Assembly: GCA_963847615.1 (NCBI GenBank)
Contig: CAWKAN010000018.1
Location: 1 to 64,000 of the forward strand
Origin: Palsa-883 sp963847615
GTDB lineage: Bacteria > Pseudomonadota > Alphaproteobacteria > Acetobacterales > Acetobacteraceae
Direction of reading: 5' to 3'
DNA length: 64,000 nt
The translations under genes and the position numbers were made by a program. Under the pieces are notes generated by a model. It saw nothing but the letters and a program-made list of their open reading frames with translations, had not been told where the DNA came from and made no database searches. Of the stretch, positions 44,205 through 55,340 are shown piece by piece (position 1 is the first letter of the stretch; the number at the start of each line of letters is the position of its first letter).

Positions 44205-44223
44205 TGAATTACATTGTCATTCA
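44205..44223. promoter_or_regulatory. Operator-like inverted repeat upstream of the RelB-type antitoxin
   Basis: TGAAT (44205-44209) and ATTCA (44219-44223) form a perfect inverted repeat around 9 bases in an AT-rich patch 18 bp before the antitoxin start. RelB/DinJ antitoxins bind such sites to repress their own operon. Confidence 0.5.
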
Positions 44224-44240
44224 CAGACAGGAGATATCGG

Positions 44241-44504
44241 ATGACCGCGAATGCCCTGGTGCAAGCCCGCGTGGACGAGACCGTGAAGGAGGAGGCGTCG
44301 GCCGTACTGGCGACCATGGGGCTTACCGTGTCCGACGCCGTGCGCATGCTGTTGACGCGGGTGGCACGGGAGAAGGCGCTGCCGTTCGAGCCGCTGGTCC
44401 CGAACGCCGAGACCGTGGCGGCAATGAAGCAAGCCCGGCGCGGCAAGTTGGCGACGTTCAAGAGCGTCGACGCGCTGATGGCCGATCTGCATGCGGACGA
44501 TTGA
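44241..44504 (+). CDS. RelB/DinJ family antitoxin
   Basis: The protein has 87 residues from the ATG at 44241, preceded by AGGAG. The N-terminal ribbon-helix-helix (ALVQARVDETVKEEASAVLA, then MGLTVSDAVRMLLTRVAREK) matches DinJ/RelB antitoxins, which both bind DNA and wrap around the cognate toxin. The C-terminal tail (SVDALMADLHADD) is typical of DinJ. It overlaps the toxin start by 14 bp, so the two were translationally coupled. The gene appears intact although its toxin is broken, so it may persist as a free antitoxin. Confidence 0.88.
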   Translation: MTANALVQARVDETVKEEASAVLATMGLTVSDAVRMLLTRVAREKALPFEPLVPNAETVAAMKQARRGKLATFKSVDALMADLHADD

Positions 44505-45248
44505 GCGAATCGGCGCATTCAAACGGGACTTCAAACGCGAAACGAAAGGGCAGCACAAGGCCACGCTTGACGCTGATCTGGCGGCACTGGTGTCCGCTCT
44601 GGTCGAAGACCGACCGCTCGCGGTCCGCCACCGGGACCAAGCCCTGACCGGCGAGTGGCAGGATTTCCGGGATTGCCATGTGATACCAGCCGGCGGAAAG
44701 TTTGACCCATTGGCGCCGCAGCCTCGTCATGCCGGGCGCAGGCCCGGCATCCACGACTTTGCTTGCTGTACGCAGGGAAGAAGCCGTGGATGCCGGCCTG
44801 CGCCGGCATGAGTGCGCTCGTGAAACCGCCAGGTCAGCACGGTGGAAGTCCGTGCGGGAGGGTGTCGTAACTCCGTAGTCGAAGGTAACTGCGTCGGCCA
44901 AGCGCAAGCAAGGCGGGGTGGGGAGCAACCGGAGACGAACCGACAGTCCGTAGGGTGACGAACCCGTTTCGGCGGGAGTCTGTGGCGAGCCTGCTCATGT
45001 ATGGCGAAGCCTGGAAGCAACCTCTGGCGCTGCGACGACGGCGAAAGCGACCAGCGGACGGCTCACGTGGTTGGGGATGGAATGTCGGGACGGCAAGGCG
45101 GCGTAAGCGAGGAGACCTGGGGGCCCGGGTGAGCCTTCCAGGAGTCAGAGCCTTCATAGTACCGCAGCCGTGATGAACGGCGAAACGGCCGGGCAGCAAA
45201 ACCGGCCCGAGGGAAGGGAGGTAGGAAGCTGGATGCGCGAGGTCTGGC

Positions 45249-46582
45249 ATGGGGCAAGGGGAAGTTTCGGCAGTGTCCGAGAGGGCTAAGCAAGAGACAG
45301 ACGCCACCGGCGGCGAGCGCCGCAAACTGTGGTGGGCAGAAGCCTCGGTGTGGACGGACCGCATGGTGTCGGCGCTGGAGAACGGCGTCCGAGGAGGCAA
45401 ATGGTTCAGTTTGGTGGACAAGGTCATCCGGCCTTCGACCCTGGACGCGGCGTGGCAGAGGGTTGCGCGGAACAAGGGGGCAGCGGGTGTGGATGGCCAG
45501 GATACGGAGCGGTTCGCGCTGCAGGCGGAACGGTATCTGCAGGAACTCCGGAGCAGTTTGGCGGACGGCAGCTACCGGCCGCACCCGGTGAAACGGGTGG
45601 AGATCCCCAAAGGAGACGGCAAGACCCGTCCACTAGGGATCCCGGTGGTGAAGGACCGGATCGTGCAAGCGGCTCTGAAGATGGTCATCGAGCCAATCTT
45701 TGAAGTGCAGTTCCGGCCGGGCAGCTACGGCTTCCGGCCGGGACGCGGCTGCAAGGATGCGCTGCGGGAAGTCGATCGGCTGCTGAAGGACGGCTACACC
45801 CACGTGGTGGACGCCGACCTGAAGGGCTACTCGACAGCATCCCGCACAACCGGCTGATGGCCGCGGTGGCGGGTTCGATCAGCGACGGCCGCGTGCTGGC
45901 GTTGATCGAGGGCTTTCTCCGCCAGGACATCATGAAGGACATGGAGCGCTGGCGGCCGACCGCCGGCACGCCCCAGGGGGCGGTGATCTCGCCGCTGTTG
46001 GCCAACCTCTATCTGCACCCGCTCGATCTGCTGATGGAGCAGAGCGGGCGACGGATGGTGCGGTATGCCGACGACTTCGTGATCCTGTGCCGGACGCAAG
46101 CCGAGGCCCAGGCTGCCCTGCGCGACGTTGCGGCGTGGGTGGCGCAGAACGGGCTGATCCTCCATCCGGACAAGACGCGGATTGCTGACAGCCAACTGCC
46201 GGGGCAGGGGTTCGACTTCCTCGGCTACCGGTTCGAGGCGGGCCAGCGTCTTGTGCGCAAGAAGAGCCTGATGGCGCTCAAGGACAAGGTGAGGAGCCGG
46301 ACGGGCCGTTCCCGGGGCGTCAGCCTGGGGCGGATCATCGACAACCTCAACCCGGTGCTGCGTGGCTGGTTCGGCTACTTCCAACACGCCACGCCGGGTG
46401 TCTTCCGCGCCATCGACGGCCTCGTCCGCAGACGGTTGCGCGCCATCCTGCGCAAGCAGGAGAAGCGGCCCGGCTTCGGGAAATGCCAAGCCGATCACCA
46501 ACGCTGGCCAAATGCCTTCTTCGCTCGGCGCGGGCTGTTCACCCTACAGACTGCTCACGCACAGGCGAGACACTCCCGATGA
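45249..46582 (+). pseudogene. Group II intron reverse transcriptase/maturase, one frameshift
   Basis: The first frame (45249-45857) holds RT domains 0-3: STLDAAWQRVARNKGAAGVD, VEIPKGDGKTRPLGIPVVKD and YGFRPGRGCKDAL. It should continue as DADLKGYFDSIPHNRLM, but one T is missing near 45828 and the frame ends early. The second frame, to 46582, carries TPQGAVISPLLANLYLHPLD, the catalytic MVRYADDFVILC and the maturase X domain with FLGYRFEAG and NPVLRGWFGYFQHA. Repaired length is about 444 residues. No C-terminal HNH endonuclease follows the domain X region. Confidence 0.9.
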
Positions 46583-46598
46583 GGAAACCAGCAACTGG

Positions 46599-46634
46599 AG
46601 AGCCGTGTGCGGGAGAACCGCACGCACGGTTCGG
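46599..46634 (+). ncRNA. Group II intron domain V catalytic hairpin
   Basis: AGAGCCGTGTGCGG pairs with CCGCACGCACGGTTC around GAGAA, the compact 34-nt hairpin of domain V with the AGC catalytic triad and a bulged pair of bases. The RNA core therefore seems intact even though the maturase frame is broken. Confidence 0.8.
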
Positions 46635-46909
46635 AGGGCGGGGAGGTAGCGCCTTCCCGACCCCTATCGTGGTGGCACCGCCGGAGAGTCGATCATTCGG
46701 ACGCCTGGTATGAAGCCGGATCTAGTGCTGATCTATGGCAAACCCGATGCCATGACACTTGTCCTTGTCCGCCTTGGCTCACATGCGGAACTCGGACTGT
46801 GACGCGACAGGACGCCATCCAACCGTAGGGACTTCCGCCTGCGCCGCACCGCCCGCGGGAAGCTGGTACGCTTCCGTCGCTTCCTGCCTGCCCGGCGCCA
46901 ACAAGTCAC

Positions 46910-46935
46910 GCGCGGCGGCGTGCCCGCCGCCGCGC
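46910..46935. terminator. Strong hairpin downstream of clpB
   Basis: GCGCGGCGGCG (46910-46920) and CGCCGCCGCGC (46925-46935) form a perfect 11-bp stem with a TGCC loop, ending 6 bp from the clpB stop codon. It is the likely transcription terminator for clpB. Confidence 0.6.
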
Positions 46936-46941
46936 CGAGCG

Positions 46942-49523
<2,582 letters not shown>

Positions 49524-49642
49524 GGCTCGTGTCCCTGATCGTAGGCGACCGGCAAGTTTTGCCACCCCTCCAGAGGCGATGGCGTTGACCTTTGGCAAAC
49601 GATCTGGGGCGGGGCAGACTGCGGGGCAAGGGGGTTTGCCGC

Positions 49643-50401
49643 ATGCGCATCGAGTATCTGTACCGCTTTCCGGTGAAGGGCCTGTCGGCCGAGGCGATCG
49701 AGGCCGCCGAGGTGGAGGCCGGCGGGGCCATCCCGTGGGACCGCGCCTTTGCGCTGGCGCAGGGCGATTCCGGGTTCGACCCGGCGGCGCCGAGCTGGCT
49801 GCCGAAGGACAACTTCATGTGCCAGAAGCGCAATGCGCGGATCGCGCTGCTGCGCTCGATGTTCGACCCGCGCGCCGGGATGCTGGCGATCCGCGCGCCG
49901 GACGGCAGCGCGGTGCGCGAGAACCCGCTGACCGAGGCCGGGCGGGCGCGGATCGGGGCGTTCCTGGCGGGGTACCTGGGCGAGGAGGCGCGGGGGGAAA
50001 CGCGGTTCCACCACGTGCCCGGGCATGTGTTCTGCGACCAGCGCAAGCCGGTGGTGAGCCTGATCAACCTGGCGAGCTGGCGCGACTTCGAGGCGCGGGT
50101 GGGCGAGCGGCGGCACCGGCGGCGGTTTCGCGCCAATGTGTGGTTTTCCGGGGCGCCGGCCTGGGCGGAGAACGACTGGGTGGGGCGGACACTGCAACTC
50201 GGCGGGGCAGTGCTGCGGGTGACCAAGCGGATCGCGCGCTGTCCGGCGACCGAGGTGAACCCGCTGACCGGCGAGCGCGACGCCGACCCGGTGGCGGAGC
50301 TGCGCGCGCTGTACGGGCATGTGGACCTGGGGATCCATGCCGAGGTGATCGAGGGCGGAAAATTCGCGGTGGGGGATGCGATCGCGGTGCTGATGGCGTA
50401 G
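49643..50401 (+). CDS. MOSC domain protein
   Basis: The protein has 252 residues from the ATG at 49643. The N-terminal beta-barrel domain starts MRIEYLYRFPVKGLSAEAIE, typical of MOSC_N, with IPWDRAFAL following. The MOSC domain covers about 105-250 with KPVVSLINLASWRDFEARVG, RFRANVWFSGAPAWAEND and VTKRIARCPATEVNPLTGERD, whose Cys (C211 region) is the candidate molybdenum cofactor ligand. Relatives bind the sulfurated Mo cofactor (YcbX, mARC) and reduce N-hydroxylated compounds. It is divergent from clpB. Confidence 0.85.
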   Translation: MRIEYLYRFPVKGLSAEAIEAAEVEAGGAIPWDRAFALAQGDSGFDPAAPSWLPKDNFMCQKRNARIALLRSMFDPRAGMLAIRAPDGSAVRENPLTEAGRARIGAFLAGYLGEEARGETRFHHVPGHVFCDQRKPVVSLINLASWRDFEARVGERRHRRRFRANVWFSGAPAWAENDWVGRTLQLGGAVLRVTKRIARCPATEVNPLTGERDADPVAELRALYGHVDLGIHAEVIEGGKFAVGDAIAVLMA

Positions 50402-50547
50402 GGGGTCTGCGCAGGGTGCGGCGCGTCCGGGGGTTTGACGAAATTGATCGCCGCCGCGTTGGTCGCGGCGGATACCGGGGTGAACGAGACGTGGCAACAG
50501 CCTGGCGACTGCAACCTCACAGCAATTCCGCTTGACTTGGATGTACC

Positions 50548-50558
50548 GTATAAGATAC
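50548..50558. promoter_or_regulatory. Operator-like palindrome upstream of higB
   Basis: GTATAAGATAC is a perfect inverted repeat with a 3-nt centre, placed just 3' of a TTGACT hexamer (50532-50537) and 22 bp before the higB start. TATAAG/GATACA can serve as -10. The site suits autorepression by the HigA-type antitoxin. Confidence 0.5.
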
Positions 50559-50580
50559 ACTTGGTTGCAAATGATCCCGG

Positions 50581-50931
50581 ATGGAGGATGACCTTAAGCG
50601 GCTGCCGGCGACGTTCTATCGCTCGGCGCGGGGGACACAGCCGGTTCGCTTGTGGCTGAAGGAACTGTCTGCCGCCGATCGCCGGATGCTTGGATACGAC
50701 AGTGGCCTGGTCGAATTTGGCTGGCCCCTGGGCATGCCGGTTTGCCGACCACTCGGCGGCGGCCTTTGGGACGTTCGCACCGCGCTCTCCGGCGGGCGGA
50801 TTGCGCGGGTGATCTTTTGCATCGCGCATGATCGCATGATGCTGCTGCACGGCTTCATCAAGCAGACGCAGAAGACGCCGCGGCCGGACCTGGAACTGGC
50901 CCGCAGCCGACAGAAGGAGGTCGAGCGATGA
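50581..50931 (+). CDS. HigB-type (phage Gp49-like) toxin
   Basis: The protein has 116 residues. ARGTQPVRLWLKELSAADRR, GWPLGMPVCRPLGGGLWDVRT and ARVIFCIAHDRMMLLHGFIKQTQKTP (in part) are the conserved blocks of the Gp49/HigB branch of the RelE superfamily, ribosome-dependent or free mRNA interferases. The order toxin first, antitoxin second is characteristic of higBA. Its stop overlaps the start of the antitoxin gene (ATGA at 50928-50931). No frameshift or insertion was seen, so unlike the two other toxin genes in this window it looks functional. Confidence 0.88.
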   Translation: MEDDLKRLPATFYRSARGTQPVRLWLKELSAADRRMLGYDSGLVEFGWPLGMPVCRPLGGGLWDVRTALSGGRIARVIFCIAHDRMMLLHGFIKQTQKTPRPDLELARSRQKEVER

Positions 50932-51212
50932 GCAGGAACCCGCATATTGGCGCTGCCTTCAGTGATTTCCTGAAGGAAGAGGGCATCTATGAGGATGTCA
51001 CCGCGCACGCCGTCAAGCGCGTGCTCGCGTGGCAGATCGAGCAGGCGATGAAGGACCAGGGGATCACGAAAGTGCAAATGGCGAAGCGCATGAAGACCAG
51101 CCGCGCGCAGCTTGATCGGTTGCTTGATGCGAACAACGACAAGGTGCAGCTCGATACGGTTCAGCGTGCCGCGGTTGCGGTTGGGCGGAAGCTGCACATG
51201 GAACTTGTGTAA
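50928..51212 (+). CDS. XRE/HigA-type antitoxin
   Basis: The protein has 94 residues. After a 38-residue N-terminal arm, a helix-turn-helix domain is visible: QIEQAMKDQGITKVQMAKRM, KTSRAQLDRLLDANNDKV and LDTVQRAAVAVGRKL, with the recognition helix near TSRAQLDRLL. It should neutralise the upstream HigB-type toxin and repress the operon at the palindrome before higB. The 4-bp overlap with the toxin gene implies coupled translation. Confidence 0.88.
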   Translation: MSRNPHIGAAFSDFLKEEGIYEDVTAHAVKRVLAWQIEQAMKDQGITKVQMAKRMKTSRAQLDRLLDANNDKVQLDTVQRAAVAVGRKLHMELV

Positions 51213-51716
51213 GCGGGCCGAACCGGGCTTGCGGCTTTGCCGCGGCGTTGCCTGGCTGGGTGATACCGCGTCCCCCCGCGGACCAGACTGCGCGGGTGAC
51301 CCCGGCGGACCGCATCGCAAGTCGGCAGACCAGCCTGAGTAATGTTCGAAGGGTCCGGACGCCGTGGGCTCATTCCTGGCGTATGCTCCCCTGGGCCGAT
51401 GGCGCATGTGGAGCACGGGCTGGCGGTGCGAAGGCCCGGCCGGGAGCCGCGCAACGCCGATGGTGCGGTTCGCCGGCCGCCTGGCATGGTCGCCGCGCAG
51501 ACCGGCCCGAGCGAACGGATCGACCGGCGCCGCGCGCAGACGGGCGATGGTCGCGTCCGTCTCACGCATCGTGGGTCACCATGGCGCGGTGCCATCGTCT
51601 CGACGCGAGGCAAGCCGCCGCCCGCCGCGTTGGTTGATCAGTTCGTCGAACCCGTTGCCACGGTCCGCCTGGTCACGAGACGCCTGCCCGACAGGGCGGA
51701 GCCACCTCGGTCCGGG
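51213..51716. other. Intergenic region, nothing recognised
   Basis: About 500 bases between convergent genes. Open frames exist on both strands but have no family features, good starts or codon pattern. No dispersed repeat of the families described here was found. Confidence 0.3.
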
Positions 51717-52625
51717 TCAGTGGATGGTCCGGCGCGGCGGCCGCTTTTTCGGCGCGGCGGCGACGGTGGCAGTCAGCCAATCGACCGCACCAGGCGTTCG
51801 ATGCCAGGCCACGCCGCATGCGACAACGTAGTCGGTTGCCTCATCCGGACCGCCGTCCGTGATGTAGCCGTCATCGCGAAAAACCGGCGGCTTGGCGCCG
51901 GCCATGATAGCCACGACGTGCCGGTTCGCCGACCAGGCGGCCCTGGCCAGCGCCACCGCTTCGCGATCGTTCGGCCCGCGCGCGCGGAACGCCACCAGCG
52001 CCTTGGTATAGAGCCAGAAAGCGCTTGCCTCATCGGCATAGTCCGCGAGCAGTTCGTTAAGCGCCGCGGTCGCGTCGGATCGCAGCAGGCAGCCCGCGAG
52101 GCTGTAACGGATCCCCTGGTTGTCGTTCGGGTTCAGCCTGAGCATCGCGCGGAAATGCTCAATGGCGCCGTCCGTATCGCCCAGTTTCAGCAGCGTATGG
52201 GCAAGACCGGCCCGTGCCCGCATGTAGGGGCGGGTTTCGAGAGAGCCCCAGAACTGCCCGGCATATTCCTTGAAGCCCTCCAGGCCGAGCGCCAGTTCCC
52301 CGGCCTCCACCGCCGTTGCGTAATACGCGCGTGCCTCGTCGATGGAGGCTGCGGCGGTTTCGGCCAGCAGGCTATAGGCGTCGGCACAGAGCGGTGAGAG
52401 GTCGAGCGCCTTGCGCGCCAACGCAATCCGCGTGCGCGGATTCGCTGCGTCCCAGGCGTCGTAGATGATCTCCTGCGCCCTTGCGGTCGCATCGTCGCCC
52501 CGTCGTCCGCCGATCGCCGCCAGGAAACTCTCCATCGCGTGCCGATCCGGCAACGCAGGGGCCGCGCGAGGCTTCGCAGGCGCCTTGGGTGCCATCTTCC
52601 GAGGCGGCTTGTTCGACACGGGCAT
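51717..52625 (-). CDS. TPR-repeat protein, ST7-like
   Basis: The protein has 302 residues. A basic Pro/Ala-rich N-terminus (1-28) is followed by helical repeats: IALARKALDLSPLCADAYSLLAE, EAGELALGLEGFKEYAGQFW and ALGHTLLKLGDTDGAIEHF-type sequence, with MLRLNPNDNQGIRYSLAGCLL (in part) in the middle. GLEGFKEYAGQFWG and NDNQGIRY resemble the ST7-like group of TPR proteins, which often occur with SEC-C or metal-binding tails; no such tail is present here. GGGAGGA precedes the start, and AGTATA/GTGCAA (52648-52653, 52673-52678) could be a weak promoter on the minus strand. Function is unknown. Confidence 0.65.
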   Translation of the reverse strand: MPVSNKPPRKMAPKAPAKPRAAPALPDRHAMESFLAAIGGRRGDDATARAQEIIYDAWDAANPRTRIALARKALDLSPLCADAYSLLAETAAASIDEARAYYATAVEAGELALGLEGFKEYAGQFWGSLETRPYMRARAGLAHTLLKLGDTDGAIEHFRAMLRLNPNDNQGIRYSLAGCLLRSDATAALNELLADYADEASAFWLYTKALVAFRARGPNDREAVALARAAWSANRHVVAIMAGAKPPVFRDDGYITDGGPDEATDYVVACGVAWHRTPGAVDWLTATVAAAPKKRPPRRTIH

Positions 52626-53001
52626 CGGCCGCTCCTCCCATTCCCCGAGTATATTGTTGCATATTCAGCAGAGTGCAACGCCACCACGATGGGCGAGACA
52701 GTCGGCCCGCCGACCTTGTCACAGACCCGCCCCTCCGGCGCGAGATTTGCGCACCGAGATGACGCTTTCGACCAAGGAGATCAAGCCCTGACGACCCTGG
52801 CGAAGCGCGCGGAGCGGCTGGCGACGAAGCGGGAGGTCAACGTGGACGACGATCGCCCCGTCCGGTCTGCGGCTTGGCCGCCGCGATGCCTCGCGGTCAT
52901 CCGGTCGTCACCCACCCTTGCACCCTCGCGGCACCCGGCACACACTGCGCCACCGACCGGTAGCCACGCGCCGACGCCCATCCGACCCGGGGAGCAAACC
53001 C
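52626..53001. other. Intergenic region between divergent genes
   Basis: About 375 bases that must hold promoters for the TPR gene and the acyl-CoA dehydrogenase pair. GTTGC and GCAAC (52656-52679) form an inverted repeat spaced by 14 bases near the TPR gene start. Short plus-strand frames occur but cannot be supported as genes. Confidence 0.35.
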
Positions 53002-54204
53002 ATGGACCTTGCCTTCACGCCGGAGGAAATCAGCTTCCGCGACGAAGTCCGCGCCTTCATCCGCGACAATCTGCCGACCGACATCCGCGACCGCATGCGG
53101 CTGGGCTATTCGCCGCGCAAGGAAGACCAGGTCCGCTGGCAGCGCATCCTGAACAAAAAGGGCTGGGCGGCGCATTCCTGGCCGAAGGAATACGGCGGGC
53201 CGGGCTGGTCGGCGATCCAGCGCATGATCTTCCTGCAGGAGAACCAGGTCGCCCCGGCGCCGGAAACCCTGTCGTTCAACACCACCATGATCGGCCCGGT
53301 GCTGATCCAGTTCGGCACCGCGGCGCAGAAATCGCGCTTCCTGGCGCGCGCCGCCAACCTGGACGATTGGTGGTGCCAGGGGTTCTCGGAACCCGGCGCC
53401 GGGTCGGACCTCGCGGCGCTGAAGACCGCGGCGAAGCGCGAGGGCGATCATTACGTCGTCAACGGGCAGAAGATCTGGACCTCGACGGCGCACCACGCCG
53501 ACTGGTGCTTCGTGCTGGTGCGCACCAACCCGAACGCGGCGAAGCGCCAGGAAGGGATCTCGTTCCTGCTGGTGGACATGCAGACGCCGGGCATCACGGT
53601 GCGCCCGATCATCTCGATCGACGGCGCGCATCACCTGAACGAGGTGTTCTTCGACGACGTCAAGGTGCCGCTCGACATGCTGGTCTATGAAGAAAATCGC
53701 GGCTGGGACGTGGCGAAGTTCCTGTTGGGCAACGAACGCACCGGCATCGCGCGGCTCGGCAAGTCGAAGGAGCGGGTGCAGGCGGCGAAGGCGATGGCGC
53801 GCGAGGTGCGGTGCAACGGCCGGCCGCTGATCGAGGACGGATCGTTCCGCCAGCGCGTGGCGCAGCTCGAGATCGACATGAAGGCGCTGGAGATCACCCA
53901 GTACCGCGTGGTTTCGGCCCACGACAAGCAGCGCGACGGGCGGCCCGATCCGCTGTCGTCCGTGCTGAAGGTGAAGGGCACCGAATTGTTGCAGGCGACG
54001 ACGGAACTCGCGGTCGACGTCGGCGGGCCGCTGGCGATGCCGGTCTGGGCGCAGGAGCTGGCGGCGCTGAACGAGCCGGACGAGCTGTTCGAGGCGGCCT
54101 CGGCGGCGACCGGCAGCTACCTGTTCCTGCGCGCCGCCTCGATCTACGGCGGCACCAACGAGATCCAGAAGAACATCCTGACCAAAGCAGTGCTGAGGCT
54201 GTAA
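53002..54204 (+). CDS. Acyl-CoA dehydrogenase
   Basis: The protein has 400 residues from the ATG at 53002 (GGGGAGC upstream). The FAD-dependent fold is clear: MDLAFTPEEISFRDEVRAFI, QGFSEPGAGSDLAALKT (about 128-144), VNGQKIWTSTAHHADW, and C-terminal SIYGGTNEIQKNIL. It oxidises an acyl-CoA at the alpha-beta bond and passes electrons to ETF. Its stop overlaps the start of the second dehydrogenase gene (TAATG), a layout seen in pairs that act together as heteromeric enzymes in steroid or aromatic side-chain breakdown. No other fatty acid oxidation genes follow. Confidence 0.92.
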   Translation: MDLAFTPEEISFRDEVRAFIRDNLPTDIRDRMRLGYSPRKEDQVRWQRILNKKGWAAHSWPKEYGGPGWSAIQRMIFLQENQVAPAPETLSFNTTMIGPVLIQFGTAAQKSRFLARAANLDDWWCQGFSEPGAGSDLAALKTAAKREGDHYVVNGQKIWTSTAHHADWCFVLVRTNPNAAKRQEGISFLLVDMQTPGITVRPIISIDGAHHLNEVFFDDVKVPLDMLVYEENRGWDVAKFLLGNERTGIARLGKSKERVQAAKAMAREVRCNGRPLIEDGSFRQRVAQLEIDMKALEITQYRVVSAHDKQRDGRPDPLSSVLKVKGTELLQATTELAVDVGGPLAMPVWAQELAALNEPDELFEAASAATGSYLFLRAASIYGGTNEIQKNILTKAVLRL

Positions 54205-55340
54205 TGGATTTCGATCTCTCCGACGACCAGAGGCTGTTGACCGACAGCGTCACCCGGCTGATGGCCGACCACTACGGCTTCGAGGCCCGCAAGGGCTACC
54301 TGAAGCAGGCGCCGGGCTGGAGCCCGGCGCTGTGGGCGCAATTCGCCGAGCTGGGGCTGCTCGGCCTGCCGTTCGCCGAGGAGTACGGCGGGTTCGGCGG
54401 CGGGCCGATCGAGACCATGCTGGTGATGGAACAGTTCGGCCGCGCCTTGGTGGTGGAGCCCTACGTCGCCACCGTGGTGCTGGCCGGCACCGCGATCCGC
54501 CTGGCCGGGACCGCCGCGCAGCGCCAGGCGCTGCTGCCGCAGATCGCCGAGGGCAAGCTGAAACTCGCCTTCGCGCACGGCGAGCGGCAGGCGCGCTACG
54601 ACCTGACCGACGTGCTCACCACGGCGACGCGCGACGGCAAGGGCTGGGTGCTGGACGGCGCGAAGGCGGTGGTCACGCATGGCGACTGCGCCGACCAGCT
54701 GGTGGTCAGCGCGCGCACCGCCGGGGGGCGCGACGCCGCCGCCGGGATCACGCTGTTCCTGGTCGATGCGCAGGCGCAAGGCGTGGCGCGCCGCGGCTAT
54801 GCCGTGCGCGACGAGCAGCGCGCCGCCGACATCGCACTGTCGAACGTGCGGGTGGCGGACGCCGAGGTGCTGGGCGAGGTCGGCGAGGCGCTGGCGGTGA
54901 TCGAGCGCGTGGTGGAGACCGGCATCGCCGCCACCGCCGCGGAATTGGTCGGCGCGATGGCGGCGATGAACGATCTGACCTTGGAATATTCCCGCACCCG
55001 CGAGCAGTTCGGCAAGCCGATCGGCAGCTACCAGGTGGTACAGCACCGGCTCGCCGACATGTTCATGGCGATGGAGCAGGGCCGCAGCATGGCGATGCTG
55101 GCGACGATGTCGGTGAACCAGGCCGATCCGGTCGAGCGGGCGCGCAACATCGCCATGGCGAAGGTCGGCGTCGGCCAGGCCGGGCGGTATGTCTCGCAGA
55201 GCGCGATCCAGATGCACGGCGGCATCGGCATGACCGAGGAATACGCCGTCGGGCACTATTTCCGCCGCTGCATGGTGATCGAGCGGCTGTTCGGCGATCC
55301 GGCCTACTACCTGGCGAAGCTGGCCGAAGCGGTGGCGTGA
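54204..55340 (+). CDS. Acyl-CoA dehydrogenase, second subunit of a pair
   Basis: The protein has 378 residues, shorter and more diverged than its neighbour. LLGLPFAEEYGGFGGGPIE, YSRTREQFGKPIGSYQVVQ and QMHGGIGMTEEYAVGHYFRR identify the family. The motifs around the usual FAD and catalytic Glu sites differ from those of the upstream enzyme, and the region that normally reads GS(D/N) is ERQARYDLTDV. In paired FadE-like enzymes one subunit often keeps only part of the active site, so an alpha2-beta2 enzyme with the upstream protein is likely. The one-base overlap (54204) supports coupled translation. Confidence 0.9.
   Translation: MDFDLSDDQRLLTDSVTRLMADHYGFEARKGYLKQAPGWSPALWAQFAELGLLGLPFAEEYGGFGGGPIETMLVMEQFGRALVVEPYVATVVLAGTAIRLAGTAAQRQALLPQIAEGKLKLAFAHGERQARYDLTDVLTTATRDGKGWVLDGAKAVVTHGDCADQLVVSARTAGGRDAAAGITLFLVDAQAQGVARRGYAVRDEQRAADIALSNVRVADAEVLGEVGEALAVIERVVETGIAATAAELVGAMAAMNDLTLEYSRTREQFGKPIGSYQVVQHRLADMFMAMEQGRSMAMLATMSVNQADPVERARNIAMAKVGVGQAGRYVSQSAIQMHGGIGMTEEYAVGHYFRRCMVIERLFGDPAYYLAKLAEAVA

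Larger units (their letters stand above)
44812..46667 (+). mobile_element. Group II intron
   Basis: The 5' end GTGCGCTCGTG fits the group II consensus GTGCG; the 3' end is CCCCTAT. Limits were set by comparison with the uninterrupted repeat at 23630-23799: GGCATGA before the intron, then C(G/C)TGGTGGCACCGCC after it. Domain V is at about 46599-46634, with AGC at 46601-46603 and GTTC closing it, and domain VI follows. The intron is 1856 nt and contains the maturase gene. It lies directly after the hairpin TGCCGGC-CTGC-GCCGGCA, a placement typical of introns that recognise stem-loops. The maturase is frameshifted, so splicing and mobility would need help from another copy. Confidence 0.92.
44684..46710. 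repeat. Family C palindromic element in yafQ, interrupted by a group II intron
   Basis: It runs from TACCAGCCGGCG to GACGCCTGGTA, with TGA directly repeated on each side (44681-44683 and 46711-46713). Without the intron it is 171 bp, against 170 bp for the copy at 23630-23799. The outer halves carry the shared words TTTGACCCAT, GTCATGCCGGGCGCAGG and GAGTCGATCATTCGGAC. Confidence 0.88.
44491..46802 (+). pseudogene. yafQ: YafQ family toxin gene split by a repeat element carrying a group II intron
   Basis: The 5' part (44491-44683) encodes MRTIERIGAFKRDFKRETKG through GEWQDFRDCHV, a normal YafQ start. It then enters a palindromic element and stops at 44809-44811 after 106 residues, most of the tail being foreign. 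The missing end lies beyond the insertion, at 46714-46802: KPDLVLIYGKPDAM then TLVLVRLGSHAELGL and TGA. Removing 44684-46713 restores the codons for D-C-H-V-K-P-D-L and a protein of 93 residues, the usual size of this mRNA-cleaving toxin. As it stands, the toxin lacks its C-terminal catalytic segment. Confidence 0.9.

Noticed and set aside
45249..46582. Retron or diversity-generating reverse transcriptase
   Set aside because: The RT has maturase domain X, lies inside an RNA with group II ends and domain V, and no msr/msd or variable repeat is seen.
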